DNA of 64,000 nucleotides from Nocardioides cavernae (GCF_016907475.1 NZ_JAFBCA010000001.1:1550001-1614000); one strand, 5' to 3'. Positions 42,381 through 51,364 are shown, numbered from the stretch's first letter. Translations and numbers: made by a program. Notes: a model not told the origin generated them from the letters alone.

Positions 42381-43603
42381 ACGAGGACCTCCGAAGGTGA
42401 GGGGTGGCCGAGGAACGCGGTGGGGCTGGCCGTGAGGCCGTAGGCGCCGGCCTGGAAGACGACGACGAGGTCGCCGACCTCCGTGCCGGGCAGGTCGACC
42501 TCGTCGCCGAGCAGGTCGAGCGGCGTGCACAGGCAGCCGACCACCGTGACGGGTCCGGTGGGCTCGTCGAGGGCTCGGGTGGCGAGGGCCAGCGGGTAGT
42601 TGCGCCGGATGACCTGGCCGAAGTTGCCGGAGGCGGCCAGCTGGTGGTGCATTCCGCCGTCGACGACGGCGTAGCTGCGCCCGCGCGACTCCTTCACGTC
42701 GACGACGCGGGTCACGTAGACGCCCGCCTCGCCCACGAGGAACCGGCCGAGCTCCATGACGACGGTGGCGTCCGGCAGCGCCGGCGCGAGCCGCCCGTCG
42801 ACGAGCTCGGACAGCCGTCGACCGACGGCGTCGAGGTCGAGGCGCTCGTCCTTCTCGAAGTAGGGGATGCCGAAGCCGCCGCCAAGGTTGACGTACTCCA
42901 CGGTGCCGGGCACGTGCTCCGCGAGCTCGAGGACGAGCTCGACGGTGCGCTCCTGCGCCTCGCCGAGGATCGCAGCGCTGAGGTTTTGCGACCCCGCGAA
43001 GACGTGGTAGCCGACGACGTCGACGTCGTGGTCGCTCACCTCGCCGAGCAGGGAGGGGACGGCCTCGGCGTCGACCCCGAACTGCTGGGGGCCACCGCCC
43101 ATCCGCATGCCCGAGCCCTTGACGGCGAACGGCGGGTTGACGCGTACGGCGGCGCGCGGGCGCAGGGCGAGCTCCTTGCCGGTGCGCACGAGGCGCTGCA
43201 GCTCGGTGCGCGACTCGACCTCGATCGTGACGCCCGAGGCCACGGCCCGTCGCAGCTCGGCGTCGGTCTTGCCGGGCCCGGCGAAGCTGATCGCGCTCGG
43301 GGCCTGTCCGGTGTCGAGCGCCACGGCGAGCTCGCCGGCGGAGGCGACGTCGAGGTGGTCGACCAGGCCCGCGAGGTGCTGGACGACGGCCGGCATCGGG
43401 TTCGCCTTGACCGCGTAGCCGAGCGACACCCGCTCGGGGAGCGCGGCCTTCACGGCGGCGACGCGCTCGGTGATCATCGCGCGGTCGTAGGCGAAGAACG
43501 GCGTCGATCCGACCCGTTCGGCCAGGCGGTCGACCGGCATCCCGCCGACCAGGAGCGTGCCGTCGACGGTGCCGTGCGCCGTCACGTGGTCGGAAGTCCT
43601 CAT
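42377..43603 (-). CDS. PLP-dependent decarboxylase (fold type III)
   Basis: 408 aa. Alanine-racemase/DAPDC-like: Lys66 in YAVKANP binds PLP, HVFAGSQNL and GGGFGIPY bind phosphate, and the C-terminal CLCTPLDLL gives the catalytic cysteine. It closely follows the exosortase-associated decarboxylase subfamily found with an AMP ligase and ACP. Probably decarboxylates an ACP-bound or free amino acid. Overlaps the ACP start by 4 nt and the ligase stop by 4 nt. Confidence 0.88.
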   Translation of the reverse strand: MRTSDHVTAHGTVDGTLLVGGMPVDRLAERVGSTPFFAYDRAMITERVAAVKAALPERVSLGYAVKANPMPAVVQHLAGLVDHLDVASAGELAVALDTGQAPSAISFAGPGKTDAELRRAVASGVTIEVESRTELQRLVRTGKELALRPRAAVRVNPPFAVKGSGMRMGGGPQQFGVDAEAVPSLLGEVSDHDVDVVGYHVFAGSQNLSAAILGEAQERTVELVLELAEHVPGTVEYVNLGGGFGIPYFEKDERLDLDAVGRRLSELVDGRLAPALPDATVVMELGRFLVGEAGVYVTRVVDVKESRGRSYAVVDGGMHHQLAASGNFGQVIRRNYPLALATRALDEPTGPVTVVGCLCTPLDLLGDEVDLPGTEVGDLVVVFQAGAYGLTASPTAFLGHPSPSEVLV

Positions 43604-45168
43604 GCGGTCAGCTCCTCGCGCAGCAGCACCCGGTCGAACTTCCCGTTGGGCGAGCGAGGGAGCTCGGTGCGTACGACGATCTCCGCCGGCACCATGTAGC
43701 GGGGCAGCTGCCGGCGGAAGACCGCGAGCAGCGCGTCAGGCTCGAACCCCTCGACCGCGGGGCTGACGACGACCACGACCCGGTGCCCGAGGGCCTCGTC
43801 CGGGAGGCCGAGCGCGGCCGCGTCGCGGACCAGGCCGCTGTCGTAGGCGACCTCCTCGATCTCGGTCGGGCTCACCCGGTAGCCGGAGGTCTTGATCATG
43901 TCGTCGGTGCGGCCGACGAAGTAGAGGAAGCCGTCCTCGTCGGTGACGACGCGATCGCCGGACCACACGGCCAGCTCGGGCGCGCGCCAGTCGGGGCCAC
44001 CCGGGATGGGGCGGAACCGCTCGGCGGTGCGGGCGGCGTCGCCCCAGTAGCCCTGGGCAACGAGCGCTCCGCGGTGGACCAGCTCGCCCTCCTCGCCGGG
44101 CCCGCACGGCGTGCCGTCGGGCTGCAGGACGAGGATCTCGGCGTCCGGGATGGCCTTGCCGATGGAGTCGGGGCGGCGGTCGACCTCGGACGGGTCGAGG
44201 TAGGTCGAGCGGAACGCCTCGGTGAGGCCGTACATCAGGAACGGGCTGGCCTGCGGGAAGATCTCGCGCAGCCGGGTGAGGGTCGACCGGGGCATCCGGC
44301 CGCCCGTGTTGGCGAAGTAGCGCAGCGAGGCGGTGGCCTCCGCAGGCCAGTCGGCGGAGGCGAGCTGGATCCACAGCGGAGGGACGCAGGTGAGGCCGGT
44401 GACGCCGTGGCGCGCGCAGAGGCGTACGACGTCGCGAGCCAGGAGGTAGTTGACGAGCACGACGTGGGCGCCCGCGGCGAACGCAGTCGTGACCTGGCTC
44501 AGCCCGGCGTCGAAGCTCAACGGGAGCGCGGCCAGGATGACGTCGTCGCCGTCGTTGCCGAGGTAGGTCGAGACGCTCTCGGCGCCCACCAGCAGGTTGC
44601 GGTGCGACAGCACGACGCCCTTGGGGCGGCCGGTGCTGCCGGACGTGTAGAGGATCGCGGCGGTGTCGGCGTCGATCGCCCGGCTCGCGGACGGCGGGTC
44701 GACCACGTCGTCCAGGAGGGCGGACAGGGCGTGCACGCGCACCTCGTCCTCGTCGGGGACGGCGCCCGGATCGGCGTCGACGAGCAGCACGTGTGCGAGC
44801 TCGCGGCAGCCCTTGGCGTCCTCGCGCACCGACTCCCAGCGCTGGTGCGTCGTGATGAGCACCCGCACGTCGCAGTCGCCGAGGATGTAGGCCACCTGGG
44901 AGCCCTTGAGTGCCGGGTTGACCGGCACGAACACGCCACCTGCGACGGAGGCGCCGAAGATCCCCCCGACGGTCTCGGGTCGCTTGTCGAGGTAGATCGC
45001 CACGCGTTCCCCACGCGCGACGCCGAGGTCCGACAGGACGGCGCCCGTGCGGGACGCCAGGTCCCAGGCGGAGGTGTAGTCGAGCGTGACCTCCTGGTGG
45101 CTCAGGGCCGGACGGTCGCCGAACCGGACGGCGCCCTCCTCGAGCAGGTGGTGAAGCTGCGTCCGCAT
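43600..45168 (-). CDS. AMP-forming acyl/aminoacyl-CoA-type ligase
   Basis: 522 aa of the ANL superfamily. ATP loop ILYTSGSTGRPKGVVLSH (~170-187), YGLTEAFRSTYL, GDRVVTDEDGFLYFVGRTDDM and the C-terminal catalytic lysine in SPNGKFDR. It resembles the exosortase A-associated acyl-CoA ligases and, by context, may load an amino or carboxylic acid onto the ACP at 42102. GAGGGGG 10 nt before ATG 45168. First gene of the minus operon to 39967; promoter box at 45305. Confidence 0.88.
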   Translation of the reverse strand: MRTQLHHLLEEGAVRFGDRPALSHQEVTLDYTSAWDLASRTGAVLSDLGVARGERVAIYLDKRPETVGGIFGASVAGGVFVPVNPALKGSQVAYILGDCDVRVLITTHQRWESVREDAKGCRELAHVLLVDADPGAVPDEDEVRVHALSALLDDVVDPPSASRAIDADTAAILYTSGSTGRPKGVVLSHRNLLVGAESVSTYLGNDGDDVILAALPLSFDAGLSQVTTAFAAGAHVVLVNYLLARDVVRLCARHGVTGLTCVPPLWIQLASADWPAEATASLRYFANTGGRMPRSTLTRLREIFPQASPFLMYGLTEAFRSTYLDPSEVDRRPDSIGKAIPDAEILVLQPDGTPCGPGEEGELVHRGALVAQGYWGDAARTAERFRPIPGGPDWRAPELAVWSGDRVVTDEDGFLYFVGRTDDMIKTSGYRVSPTEIEEVAYDSGLVRDAAALGLPDEALGHRVVVVVSPAVEGFEPDALLAVFRRQLPRYMVPAEIVVRTELPRSPNGKFDRVLLREELTA

Positions 45169-45257
45169 CAGGTCAGTGCCCCCTCGTTCTGTGGCCGGAG
45201 CCGCCCCCCGGCGACCGGCTGCGGGGCGACGAATACCCACTCGTCGTCCCACGGACC

Positions 45258-45316
45258 ACGCTACGGACGCGCGGCCTCGGCGCGGACCGCTCCGGGGCGG
45301 AGTACCGGATTTGGGG
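45258..45316 (-). promoter_or_regulatory. AT-centred box plus -10 of the ligase operon, inside the upstream gene's 3' end
   Basis: Minus-strand box CCCC-AAAT-CCGG (45316-45305) and -10 TAGCGT (45263-45258). Box centre near -59 to predicted +1 ~45251. The box lies in the last codons of the upstream glycosyltransferase. Confidence 0.45.
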
Positions 45317-46256
45317 TAGCGAGGTCGAGCCACGCGGGACCGCGAGGGGCGCGCAGCAGGCCGGGTCGGACGAGCACCCGTACGGCGGCCCGGGCGATCG
45401 CGTCGCCCCGGGCGGCGCGGCTCGACTCGCGCAGGACCAGCGCAAGCCAGTAGAGCGCCGTCCGCGGCCGGGACGCCAGCCGCGAGAAGAGCCGCAGGCG
45501 GTTGGCGGTGAGGAGCGCCCACAACCGTGGCGACGTGCCGGAGTCGCCCTCGAGGTGGACGGCGCCAGCGCCGGCCACGTAGCGCACGCCGAAGCCGTGT
45601 GTCCCGGACCGGAGGTGGAACTCGGTCTCCTCGGAGTAGAGGAAGTAGGACTCGTCCCAGGGCCCGCATGCGTCCAGGCAGGCGCGGCTGACCAGCTGCG
45701 TGGACCCCTCGGCCCAGTCGGGCGACGCGTCACTCGTGTAGCGCTCCGGATCACTCACCACCTCGCCCGTGAGCGGCCACCGGCCGGCGAGGGTGGCGCC
45801 GACGAAGGCGTCGGCGAAGGCCCGCAGCAGCGTCGGCCGCCGGCGCATCGAGTGGATGAGCGCCCCGTCGCCGTCGGTGAGCCGCGGCACCACGATCCCG
45901 ATGCCGGGCAGGTCGAGCGCCGCCACCAGCGTGGGCAGGCAACCCGGCTGGAGGCGCACGTCGGGGTTGAGGACGAGCACCGCCGGTGAGTCCGGGGCGA
46001 CGGCGACAGCGGCGTTGACGCCTGCCGCGTAGCCGGCGTTGCGTCCCGTCTGCACGACCGTGGCCTCGGGGCACAGGCGCTGCACCACCGCGACGGTGTC
46101 GTCCGTCGAGTCGTTGTCCACCACGACGAGGCGCCAGGGCACGTCACCGGCGCCCTCGGGCAGTGACTCCACCAGGCCGGGAAGCACGTCGGCGCTGTTG
46201 AAGGTCACCACCGCGATCGTCACCGGGTTCTCCGGGGTGCTCGTGGGGGTGCTCAT
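45261..46256 (-). CDS. rhamnosyl-type family 2 glycosyltransferase
   Basis: 331 aa. GT-A: TIAVVTFNSADVLPGLVESL (~13-32), VVVDNDSTDD (DDS-like), GYAAGVNAAV, and the metal-binding VLVLNPDVRL (~98); later GWAEGS/DWAEGS and DESYFLYSEETEFHLRS. Pattern of rhamnosyltransferase-like GT2 enzymes of O-antigen clusters. ATG 46256 has GGAGG 7 nt upstream and overlaps the Wzz-like stop. Last gene of the operon from 51207. Confidence 0.87.
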   Translation of the reverse strand: MSTPTSTPENPVTIAVVTFNSADVLPGLVESLPEGAGDVPWRLVVVDNDSTDDTVAVVQRLCPEATVVQTGRNAGYAAGVNAAVAVAPDSPAVLVLNPDVRLQPGCLPTLVAALDLPGIGIVVPRLTDGDGALIHSMRRRPTLLRAFADAFVGATLAGRWPLTGEVVSDPERYTSDASPDWAEGSTQLVSRACLDACGPWDESYFLYSEETEFHLRSGTHGFGVRYVAGAGAVHLEGDSGTSPRLWALLTANRLRLFSRLASRPRTALYWLALVLRESSRAARGDAIARAAVRVLVRPGLLRAPRGPAWLDLATPNPVLRPGAVRAEAARP

Positions 46257-46966
46257 GCCATCGCCTCCGCCGACCGGGCACGCCGACGCACCAGGGGCCG
46301 CCTCGCGGGCGCAGCCGCCGTGGCGCCAGCGGGGCGGCGGCGCGGGCGCCAGCGCTCCAGCCAGAACACCACGACCGCGGTGAGCGCGATGCCCGTGAGG
46401 CCGGTCGCGCCGAGCGCGCGGGACCTGCTGCCCGCCATGGGGTAGACGACCGGGTCCGCCGAGGAGGGGACCGCGTGGACCCGGAGCCGCGGGTGCACCG
46501 CTCTCTCGTCCTGACGTTCGGCCAGCACCTGCTCCACCAGCTGCACCGTCTCGCGGGCAGCGTCCTGCACCGTCTGCGCGTCGGGACCGGCCACCTGCAC
46601 GTCGAGGTGGTGTGCGGGGAAGGCCGGCCGCCACTGCGTGCCGAGGTTGGGCACCCGCACCTGGACCCCGTCACGCTGCCCCATCCCGACGATCGTGGCG
46701 ACGACGTCACCCGTCAGGAGGGGGCCGTGACCGGCGTTGATGTCGTTGGCCACCACACCGGCCATTGGCTGCAGTCCGTACAGCGGATTGTCCAGCAGGT
46801 TCCCGTTCCGCACCCCCTGAGGCCCGACGAGCACGATGTTGTACTGCGTGAAGAACACCGGCGCCTGGCGCTGCACCACCGCGAATGCCCCGACCGTGAG
46901 CACGGCGCCGAGCACCACGACGTACCAGCGTCGCAGGGCGGCAGCGAGGAAGTCGCGTGCGGTCAT
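46253..46966 (-). CDS. second Wzz/YveK-like protein
   Basis: 237 aa. N-terminal membrane helix (YVVVLGAVLTVGAFAVVQ, ~15-32), a periplasmic domain, and a second helix (ATGLTGIALTAVVVFWLERW, ~185-204) followed by a very basic C-terminus. No kinase domain. A second chain-length-like protein in the same locus as 41277-42080; they may form a hetero-oligomer or serve two polymers. Followed by GT2 with 4-nt overlap. Confidence 0.65.
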   Translation of the reverse strand: MTARDFLAAALRRWYVVVLGAVLTVGAFAVVQRQAPVFFTQYNIVLVGPQGVRNGNLLDNPLYGLQPMAGVVANDINAGHGPLLTGDVVATIVGMGQRDGVQVRVPNLGTQWRPAFPAHHLDVQVAGPDAQTVQDAARETVQLVEQVLAERQDERAVHPRLRVHAVPSSADPVVYPMAGSRSRALGATGLTGIALTAVVVFWLERWRPRRRPAGATAAAPARRPLVRRRARSAEAMA

Positions 46967-47003
46967 GTCGCCCGGCTGGTGGTGCGGTCGTCCATCGGGT
47001 GGA

Positions 47004-48014
47004 TCATCCGATCTCCTGCACGGGCTCGACCAGCTGCGGCGGCAGGTGCAGGTACGCGGTCGTCTTGCGCTTCTGGTCGATGTCGCCGTAGACGCGCTCG
47101 ACCTGGGCGGTCGTGAGGCCGGTGGACTCGGCGACCTGCTCGATCGGGCGGCCCGTGTTCTTGCCGTGCAGGCAGAGGTCCATCAGGTTCCACGGCAGGG
47201 AGAAGTAGAACTCCTCCTGCGACTGCGGCAGCGAGTAGGTGTCGGTGGTCGACGGCCGCGTCCGGACCTGCTCGGGGACGCCGAGGAAGTCCGCGAGCGC
47301 GTAGACCTGGGTCTTGTAGAGGTGGGCGATCGGCTTCACGTCGGCCGCCCCGTCGCCGAGCTTCACGAAGAAGCCCTGGTCGTACTCCAGGCGGTTGGGC
47401 GTGCCGGTGACGACGTAGTTGAGCCGGTCGGCGTGGTAGTACTCCGTCATCCGGCGGGCCCGCTGCTTGAAGTTCGTCGCCGCCACGATGCCGAGGTAGG
47501 ACTCGGTCGTCAGCCGGTGGCGGGTCGTGGTGCCGTCGGGCGCCTGCACGACCACGGAGTAGAGGCGCAGGCTCTCGGACTCCACGACGCTCGGCAGCAC
47601 GATCTTGGACTTGTGGTCAGGACCGTAGTCGGGGCACACCATCCGGATCGCGTCGTCGCGGCGTTCGTAGCAGCGGACCGCCTCGAGCACGGGGGTGATG
47701 TCCTCCACGACCGAGTCGATGCCGAGCGAGTCGGAGACGAGCGTGCTGAATGCGAGCGTGTCCTCGGAGGAGTCCCGCTCGGGCATGTGCAGGCCGAAGA
47801 CCCGGTCCTTGCCGATCGCGGCGACGCACAGTGCGGCGACCACGCTGGAGTCGATGCCACCGGACAGGGCGACGATCGCCCCCTTGCGGCGGGCGCGGGT
47901 GAGGTAGCCGCGCAGCGAGGCGCTGATCCGTGCGACCTCCGCCTCGACGTCGATCGCGAGCACGTCGGTGTCGCCCTGGCTGTCGATCTGGCTGTCGCTC
48001 CGGACGGTGGTCAT
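47004..48014 (-). CDS. nadE: NadE-like (glutaminase-free) ATP-dependent amidoligase
   Basis: 336 aa. PP-loop SGGIDSS (~51), TNFKQRARRM, YVVTGTPNRLEYDQGFFVKLGDG and LYKTQVYALADFLGVP match NH3-dependent NAD+ synthetases. There is an insertion of about 50 residues after the PP-loop half (~105-165) and no glutaminase domain, whereas actinobacteria normally use a long glutamine-dependent NadE. Being flanked by AsnB, an ACP and a polysaccharide gene, it is probably recruited to amidate a carrier-bound or sugar carboxylate. True NAD synthase activity remains possible. Overlaps asnB by 4 nt. Confidence 0.75.
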   Translation of the reverse strand: MTTVRSDSQIDSQGDTDVLAIDVEAEVARISASLRGYLTRARRKGAIVALSGGIDSSVVAALCVAAIGKDRVFGLHMPERDSSEDTLAFSTLVSDSLGIDSVVEDITPVLEAVRCYERRDDAIRMVCPDYGPDHKSKIVLPSVVESESLRLYSVVVQAPDGTTTRHRLTTESYLGIVAATNFKQRARRMTEYYHADRLNYVVTGTPNRLEYDQGFFVKLGDGAADVKPIAHLYKTQVYALADFLGVPEQVRTRPSTTDTYSLPQSQEEFYFSLPWNLMDLCLHGKNTGRPIEQVAESTGLTTAQVERVYGDIDQKRKTTAYLHLPPQLVEPVQEIG

Positions 48015-50002
48015 GCGCTGCTCCTCACGTGCTGGACCCGGTCGATGACGGTCATCGGCTCGGGTGGTGCGTCGTCGCTCGCCGACCCCGCGTCGACGAC
48101 GAGCTGCTGGTGGAGCAGCTGGGTCGAGACGACCGCGAGCAGGCGCATGTTGTCGGTGTTCCCCGCCCGTACGCCGCCGGTGCGGGCGGCCTTGGCGATC
48201 AGGCCGGCAACCGGCCGCGGGGCGAAGACCCCCGCCGCGGCGAGGGCCGCGGGCGAGGTGACCTCGGTCAGCCACTCCGGCGGCGGGCCGCTGAAGAAGC
48301 TGGCGGTGTCGGGGGAGCGGTAGGGCTGCTTGGGCCTGCGGCGGATCTGCTCGGGGACGAGGTCCTCGAAGGCGATCTTGAGCAGGTGCTTCTCGTCGAG
48401 CCCGCACAGCTTGTGGCGCGCCGGGAGCCGGTTGGCGAGCTCGACGACCTCCTTGTCGAGGAACGGGAAGCGTCCCTCCACCGAGTTGGCCATCAGCATC
48501 CGGTCGCCCTGGCTGGACAGGATGTAGCCCGGCAGGAGCGTGGTCATCTCCAACCACTGGGCGCGTGAGAGCGGGTCCCAGCCGTCGCTGCCGGCCGGCA
48601 TCCGCGACACCACGTCGGGGCCGCGGTCGAGCTCGGCCCGGAGGTCGGGGGTCAGCAGCGCCTTGACCGCACTGGTGGAGGCCCACCGCGGACGATGGGA
48701 GATGGCGGGGTCGTCGGCGTCGAGGTCCTGGCCGAAGAAGCTGCGCGCGAAGGCCGGGGCGGTGCCGGGACTGCGCGCCATCCACGGGTAGAGCAGCTCG
48801 ACCGCGCGGTCGCGGGTGGCCGAGCCGGGGTCGCGGGCCCAGAAGGCGCGCACCCGGCCCTCCCGGAAGATGTCGTAGCCACCGAGCACCTCGTCGGCGC
48901 CCTCACCCGTCACCACGACCTTGTAGCCGTTGTCCCGCACCAGCCGCGACAGCAGGAACAGCGGCGCGGGCGCGGTGCGAAGCACGGGAGTCTCGGTGTG
49001 CCGCACCACGTCGGGGAAGACGTCGGCGACGTCGGCGGGGGAGACGGTGATCTCCTCGTGCTGGGCGCCGAGCTCGGCCACCATCTTCTGCTGGTGGACC
49101 CCTTCGTCGTACTCCGCGTCGGTGAACCTCAACGAGAAGGTGTGCAGCGGCGCCTCGGTGTACCTCGCGATCACCGCGGCCGTGATCGAGGAGTCGATGC
49201 CTCCGGAGAGGTAGGCGCCGACGGGTACGTCGCTGCGCACGAAGCGGAGCCGTGCCGCCTCGACGAGGCGCTCGCGCAGCTCGGCGGCATTGGCCTCGAT
49301 GTCCTGCCCCGGCTCGGCGTCCCGGTCGGGGAAGTCGATGCTCCAGTAGGGGTGGCGCCGGAAGCCGTCGCGGTCCAGCACCGCGACGTGGCCGGGCTCG
49401 AGCTGCTCGATGCCGGCGAACACCGTGCGGGGGGCCACCGTCGACCAGTAGGTCAGCACCTCGTCGAGCCCGATGGGGTCGAAGGCACGCGGCAGGGCCG
49501 GATCGGCCATCAGCGCCTTGACCTCGGAGGCGAAGGCGATCCTCTGCCGGTCACGGGTGAAGAAGAGCGGGCGCACGCCGAGGCGGTCGCGCGAGAGCAC
49601 GAGCCGGTGCTCGCGCGAGTCCCACAGGGCCAGGGCCCACTGCCCGTTGAAGCGGGTGAAGCACTGCTCGCCCCACTCCTCCCAGGCGTGCACGACGACC
49701 TCGGTGTCGCTCGCGGTGCGGAAGCGGTGGCCGCAGCGGCGCAGCTCCTCACCCAGCTCGACGTAGTTGAAGATCTCGCCGTTGAACGAGATCCACAGGG
49801 TCTCGTCCTCGTTGCACAGCGGCTGCGCACCGCCCTCGGTGTCGATGATCGCCAGCCGCGTGTGCCCGAGCGCGGCGTGCTCGTCGCGGTAGAGGCCGCT
49901 TCCGTCCGGACCTCGGTGGCGCAGCCGCCCGATCATCCGGGTCACGAGCTCCCGGTCCGGCGGTGGGCCGTCGAGGGCGACGACGCCGCAGATGCCGCAC
50001 AT
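48011..50002 (-). CDS. asnB: AsnB-type glutamine amidotransferase
   Basis: 663 aa. Catalytic Cys2 (MCGICGVV), class II glutaminase domain (~1-210: RHRGPDGSG, GHTRLAIID, FNGEIFNY) and C-terminal PP-loop synthetase (GAYLSGGIDSS ~258, TGEGADEVLGGYD). Either makes Asn, or, as in exosortase/polysaccharide-associated AsnB paralogues, amidates a carboxyl of a sugar or carrier-bound acid. Starts 1 nt overlapping the stop of the acyltransferase (TGATG) and is followed by nadE-like. Context favours the modification role. Confidence 0.85.
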   Translation of the reverse strand: MCGICGVVALDGPPPDRELVTRMIGRLRHRGPDGSGLYRDEHAALGHTRLAIIDTEGGAQPLCNEDETLWISFNGEIFNYVELGEELRRCGHRFRTASDTEVVVHAWEEWGEQCFTRFNGQWALALWDSREHRLVLSRDRLGVRPLFFTRDRQRIAFASEVKALMADPALPRAFDPIGLDEVLTYWSTVAPRTVFAGIEQLEPGHVAVLDRDGFRRHPYWSIDFPDRDAEPGQDIEANAAELRERLVEAARLRFVRSDVPVGAYLSGGIDSSITAAVIARYTEAPLHTFSLRFTDAEYDEGVHQQKMVAELGAQHEEITVSPADVADVFPDVVRHTETPVLRTAPAPLFLLSRLVRDNGYKVVVTGEGADEVLGGYDIFREGRVRAFWARDPGSATRDRAVELLYPWMARSPGTAPAFARSFFGQDLDADDPAISHRPRWASTSAVKALLTPDLRAELDRGPDVVSRMPAGSDGWDPLSRAQWLEMTTLLPGYILSSQGDRMLMANSVEGRFPFLDKEVVELANRLPARHKLCGLDEKHLLKIAFEDLVPEQIRRRPKQPYRSPDTASFFSGPPPEWLTEVTSPAALAAAGVFAPRPVAGLIAKAARTGGVRAGNTDNMRLLAVVSTQLLHQQLVVDAGSASDDAPPEPMTVIDRVQHVRSSA

Positions 50003-50913
50003 CAGGCCGACCCGCCGGCCCGGGCGAGCACCGCGCGCATGCCCTCGGCGGTGCCGAGGAGGTCGGGGTCGATCTGCTCCTCGCGGAGCACGACGTGGAA
50101 GACGTCCTCCAGGAAGATCGCCGCCTTCACCGCCTCGAGGTGCCGGTCCCCGGACGGGTCGCGCAGGCGCGCGTACTCGGCCAGCGCACGGTCCACGTGA
50201 GCGGGATCTGGCCCCTGGGCCTGAGCCTGCTCCGCCGCGGGCGCGGGCGCGGGCTCCGGCTCGGGAGCTGCGGCCGTCGGGGCCGGCGCCCGGCGTACGC
50301 GGTAGTTGAGCATCGCGGAGTTGTCGTAGTCGGAGGCGATGACGCGACCCGGGTTGCCGGCGACCAGCGCCCGTGCGGGTACGTCGCGCGAGACGACGCT
50401 GCCGGCGGAGATCGTGGCCCCGTCGCCGATCGTCACGTCGCCGGTGATCGTCGCGCCGGGACCGATCCACACGTCGTTGCCCAGACGGGGGACACCCTGG
50501 TTGCCCGAGGCGACCCGCTGACCGATCGTCACGTTGTGGTGCAGCACGCAGTTGTCACCGATGACCGCCGGCCCGATGAACACGCCGGTGTGGTGCATCA
50601 GGAGCAGGCCGGGGCCGATCTGCGCACGGGGGTCGATGTCGGCGTGGTGGATGTTCATCACCCGCCGGTGCCAGAAAGCGGCGAAGACCCGCGCCGGCAG
50701 ACCCTTGATCCGGTGCTCGGCGTGGTACTGCCGGGTGGCACGGTCGAAGCGGTAGCTCGCGACCACCCGGAAGTCGGCGTTCCACATCCACAGCCGCAGA
50801 CGCTGCGACGGGCCGCGGCGGCCCTCCGAAACGATCGTGTAGTACTTGTCGACGTCCGTGCGGAACGGACGGACGTCCGGGTCCTCGTCGACCCGGTCGT
50901 GGACTTCCCCCAT
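50002..50913 (-). CDS. serine acetyltransferase-like hexapeptide acyltransferase with C-terminal pseudo-ACP
   Basis: 303 aa. Residues ~60-200: left-handed beta-helix of the CysE type (VMNIHHADIDPRAQIGPG, LLMHHTGVFIG, VTIGQRVASGNQGVP, VVSRDVPARALVAGNPGRVI). After an Ala/Pro/Glu linker (~210-240) a ~60-residue C-terminal domain aligns with ACP helices II-III (GDRHLEAVKAAIFLEDVFHV), but the attachment Ser is replaced by His. It could dock the ligase, PPTase or ACP. GGAGAG SD before ATG 50913. Immediately downstream of the second ACP gene. Confidence 0.8.
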   Translation of the reverse strand: MGEVHDRVDEDPDVRPFRTDVDKYYTIVSEGRRGPSQRLRLWMWNADFRVVASYRFDRATRQYHAEHRIKGLPARVFAAFWHRRVMNIHHADIDPRAQIGPGLLLMHHTGVFIGPAVIGDNCVLHHNVTIGQRVASGNQGVPRLGNDVWIGPGATITGDVTIGDGATISAGSVVSRDVPARALVAGNPGRVIASDYDNSAMLNYRVRRAPAPTAAAPEPEPAPAPAAEQAQAQGPDPAHVDRALAEYARLRDPSGDRHLEAVKAAIFLEDVFHVVLREEQIDPDLLGTAEGMRAVLARAGGSA

Positions 50914-50937
50914 GAGTGCTCTCCGAAGCTGTAGGCC

Positions 50938-51207
50938 TCAGCCCACGGTCTGTTCGGCGAGGGTCTTGGACGCGACGAACCTCGTGAGGCCGCCCACGCT
51001 CCCGAGGTTCTCGAAGACCGTCTCGGACTCGCCGACGACGATCCCGAAGTGGTCCTCGAGGAACTCGATCAGCTCGAGGACGCCCGTGGAGTCCACGATG
51101 CCCTCCTCGAGCAGGGACGCCTCGTCGTCGGGCAACCTGTCGTGGTCGCCGAAGAGGTAGTTGTCGCCGATGAACTCTCGGAGCTCGTTCCTGATCTGGT
51201 CGTGCAC
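50938..51207 (-). CDS. acyl carrier protein (second)
   Basis: 89 aa. DST motif with Ser40 (EEGIVDSTGVLELIEFLE) as the phosphopantetheine site; acidic four-helix pattern. GTG 51207 has GGAGG 5 nt upstream and is preferred over GTG 51240, which gives extra non-family residues. First gene of the operon ACP, SAT-ACP, AsnB, NadE-like, Wzz, GT2. Divergent from acpS. Confidence 0.9.
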   Translation of the reverse strand: MHDQIRNELREFIGDNYLFGDHDRLPDDEASLLEEGIVDSTGVLELIEFLEDHFGIVVGESETVFENLGSVGGLTRFVASKTLAEQTVG

Positions 51208-51305
51208 GTTCGCCTCCCCTGGCAGTGTCCGGGCCTCCACCCCAGTCGGCCCGTCACCCAGTGGAGCAGGGGCGGGGAGGGGCGGAGGCGAGTGGCGGGC
51301 ACACT

Positions 51306-51364
51306 CCCCAATAGTGGTGAGGGTGGTGGCGACGCCTCGCCCGCCCGGGTGACGTGCCTAGTGT
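51306..51364 (+). promoter_or_regulatory. AT-centred box between ACP and acpS genes, with acpS -10
   Basis: Box CCCC-AATAGT-GG (51306-51317) sits midway between the divergent starts (94 nt to acpS, 98 nt to the ACP gene). TAGTGT at 51359-51364 is the acpS -10; box centre near -60. No clear -10 was seen for the ACP side. Confidence 0.45.
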
